The notes below the pieces were generated by a model. That model saw only the letters and a list, made by a program, of their open reading frames with translations. It searched no databases and was not told where the DNA came from. Shown piece after piece: positions 20,102-21,201 of a stretch of DNA of 21,201 nucleotides. A program made the translations under genes and the position numbers. Positions within the stretch are counted from its first letter, which is position 1. Each line of letters starts with the position of its first letter. This DNA is from Proteromonas lacertae (taxonomy: Eukaryota > Sar > Bigyra > Opalinata > Proteromonadidae), in the NCBI GenBank assembly GCA_002245135.1, contig NGBS01000395.1:1-21201 (forward strand). The letters run 5' to 3'.

Positions 20102-21201
20102 TATACTGCAGCAAATTCTTCTTTTACTATAGTATCTAATATATCCTCAGGAACAATTCTTTGAGCTGCTCCATGTAACATTCTCTCAATCTATTAGCAA
20201 TAATAATAATAATAATATATACATCAATAGCTTGTCTTTCAAACCTTCTTCTAGCAATATAACTCAATAAACAATATAAGCAACAACACATCATTAGACC
20301 AATTAATACAACACATCCAGCTCCAATTAAATAATACATCAATGGATTAAATATATCTTCTTCTGCTTTTTGGAAAGATGCAGTTGTTAAATTCAATATA
20401 AAATAGTCAGTTTTTCTGATTTCAGTTCCTGATCCACCAACAACCAATAAAATATCATTTTTTATTACAATACTTTCATGTTGCCATACTCCATAATTTT
20501 CATCTTTCACTTCTAACAATTTCCTATTCAATATATCATATAACAACGTTCTTTCTGACAAATAGAACCTATCAGAATAATGGAATGTTCCTCCAGGAAA
20601 TACTAAATAATGTTTCCAACCAACACCATTAGAATATTCTCGATTTAAATCTGGACCATCAAATGATATATAAGTAGGAGGATCTTTTGGTATTGATGTG
20701 TCATATTGATACAATGATTTTGTGTATTGCTTATTTTGATCATAACTCCAAAATAAGTAATTAATTTTCTTTTTTTACCATTTTCATCTTCAATTTCATT
20801 CAATGAAGATGCAAAACTGTATCTTTTTGCTGAATCAAAATTTTTAGATGTATAACTTTCAAGCTCTAGTGTATTCAAATCAAAATAAGAAATAGAATTA
20901 TATATTTCATTATTTTTAGGACCATATTTACCACCAATTAAAGCAACTTTATGAAGATCTTCAATGTAATATGCTCTTGAACCACCATATGGATATTCGG
21001 CTGATGTTATATTCCCAAGGGAATCACTGCTGATATTATAGTATAATATCGATTCACGGTCTTCAGGATATACAGATTCACCTCCAAATAGAAATATACA
21101 ATTTTTGAACTCTCCAGATGGTATATATACCTAAAAGATAGAATAATACATTATAAAATAGATAATATATACAGCAGCATGGTTATATATGTCTAAGGTA
21201 G
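19558..21201 (-). CDS. Kelch-TM-RING-H2 membrane protein, partial (N-terminus beyond right edge)
   Basis: Visible exons are 21201-21173, 21130-20223, 20190-20107, 20062-19891 and 19865-19558; introns are 42, 32, 44 and 25 nt. The ectodomain has Kelch-type blades ('NCIFLFGGESVYPED', 'KVALIGGKYGPKNN', 'ILLVVGGSGTEIRKT'). A TM helix follows ('YYLIGAGCVVLIGLMMCCC') with a basic stop-transfer (RRRFER). The cytosolic part holds a canonical RING-H2, 'CTICIIEF' .. 'LPCQHIFHPECIDQW' .. 'CPVC' (C3H2C3), so an E3 ubiquitin ligase is likely. A Ser/Asn/Pro-rich tail ends the protein. The plan resembles PA-TM-RING ligases (Goliath, RNF13), with a propeller in place of the PA domain. The frame slips by one base at a seven-A run (minus strand; 20770-20776): upstream reads 'EIEDENG', downstream 'KINYLFWSYDQNK'. 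No intron fits, so a one-base sequence error or a frameshift is likely. Confidence 0.8.
20063..20106. repeat. ATT/AAT microsatellite forming almost a whole intron
   Basis: On the minus strand the 44-nt intron is GTATAT, then about ten ATT units, then ATATATAG. It separates the helix 'VKEEFAAS' from the RING domain. The next intron (20191-20222) is also largely an ATT repeat. Confidence 0.85.

Noticed and set aside
1-21201. Virus-like elements, transposons, tRNA or rRNA genes, CRISPR arrays
   Set aside because: No reverse transcriptase, integrase, capsid, transposase, terminal repeats, cloverleaf or regularly spaced repeats were recognised on reading both strands.

Overview
The window is nuclear DNA from a very AT-rich, gene-dense unicellular eukaryote that uses the standard code, with TAA and TGA as real stops. 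Nearly every gene is split by tiny introns, mostly 25-47 nt, that begin GTAT (less often GTAA) and end TAG (rarely CAG). I placed more than 30 of them by phase and protein continuity, so most apparent open frames are exons rather than whole genes. The gene content (RPB9, WBP4-like, PIG-X, VMA21-like, RGS, Kelch, RING-H2, pseudokinases) is plainly eukaryotic. The style (RGS, Kelch and putative-Ig proteins, low-complexity Asn/Gln/Ser runs) recalls amoeboid protists, but I cannot assign a lineage. I see no bacterial operons, tRNAs, rRNAs, CRISPRs, or virus-like or transposon coding.

Layout. 1-764 (-): 5' part of a PIG-X (GPI mannosyltransferase I subunit) gene running off the left edge. About 885-2390: a gene-poor stretch with three weak small multi-exon candidates. 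2627-5048 (-): a type I membrane protein with putative-Ig repeats. 5019-6248 (+): a Kelch protein with an N-terminal hydrophobic segment, head to head with the previous gene. 6329-6756 (-): a four-exon, two-TM VMA21-like protein that shows up only after splicing. 6864-10211 (-): an eight-exon, 1036-residue pseudokinase-LRR protein ending in a CaaX box. 10328-10512 (-): a scrap that looks like a paralogue of that gene's C-terminus. 11015-12384 (-): a pseudokinase-SPRY protein with an N-myristoylation-like start. 12534-14105 (-): a RanBP2-type-zinc-finger-like, Glu/Gln/Asn-rich protein. 14291-15026 (-): a FAIM-like domain with an acidic Ser/Glu tail. 15170-15614 (+): RPB9. 15780-17746 (-): a triple-RGS protein. 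17874-19403 (+): a WBP4-like splicing factor with a Tudor-like domain. 19558-21201 (-): a Kelch-TM-RING-H2 protein running off the right edge.

Themes. Housekeeping genes (GPI synthesis, V-ATPase assembly, RNA polymerase, splicing) sit among lineage-specific signalling genes. The most unusual block is 6864-12384, where two neighbouring pseudokinase fusions carry different recognition modules (LRR, SPRY) and different predicted lipid anchors (prenyl at the C-terminus, myristoyl at the N-terminus). No shared pathway is shown by the sequence. All exon joins are hand-made and need RNA evidence.
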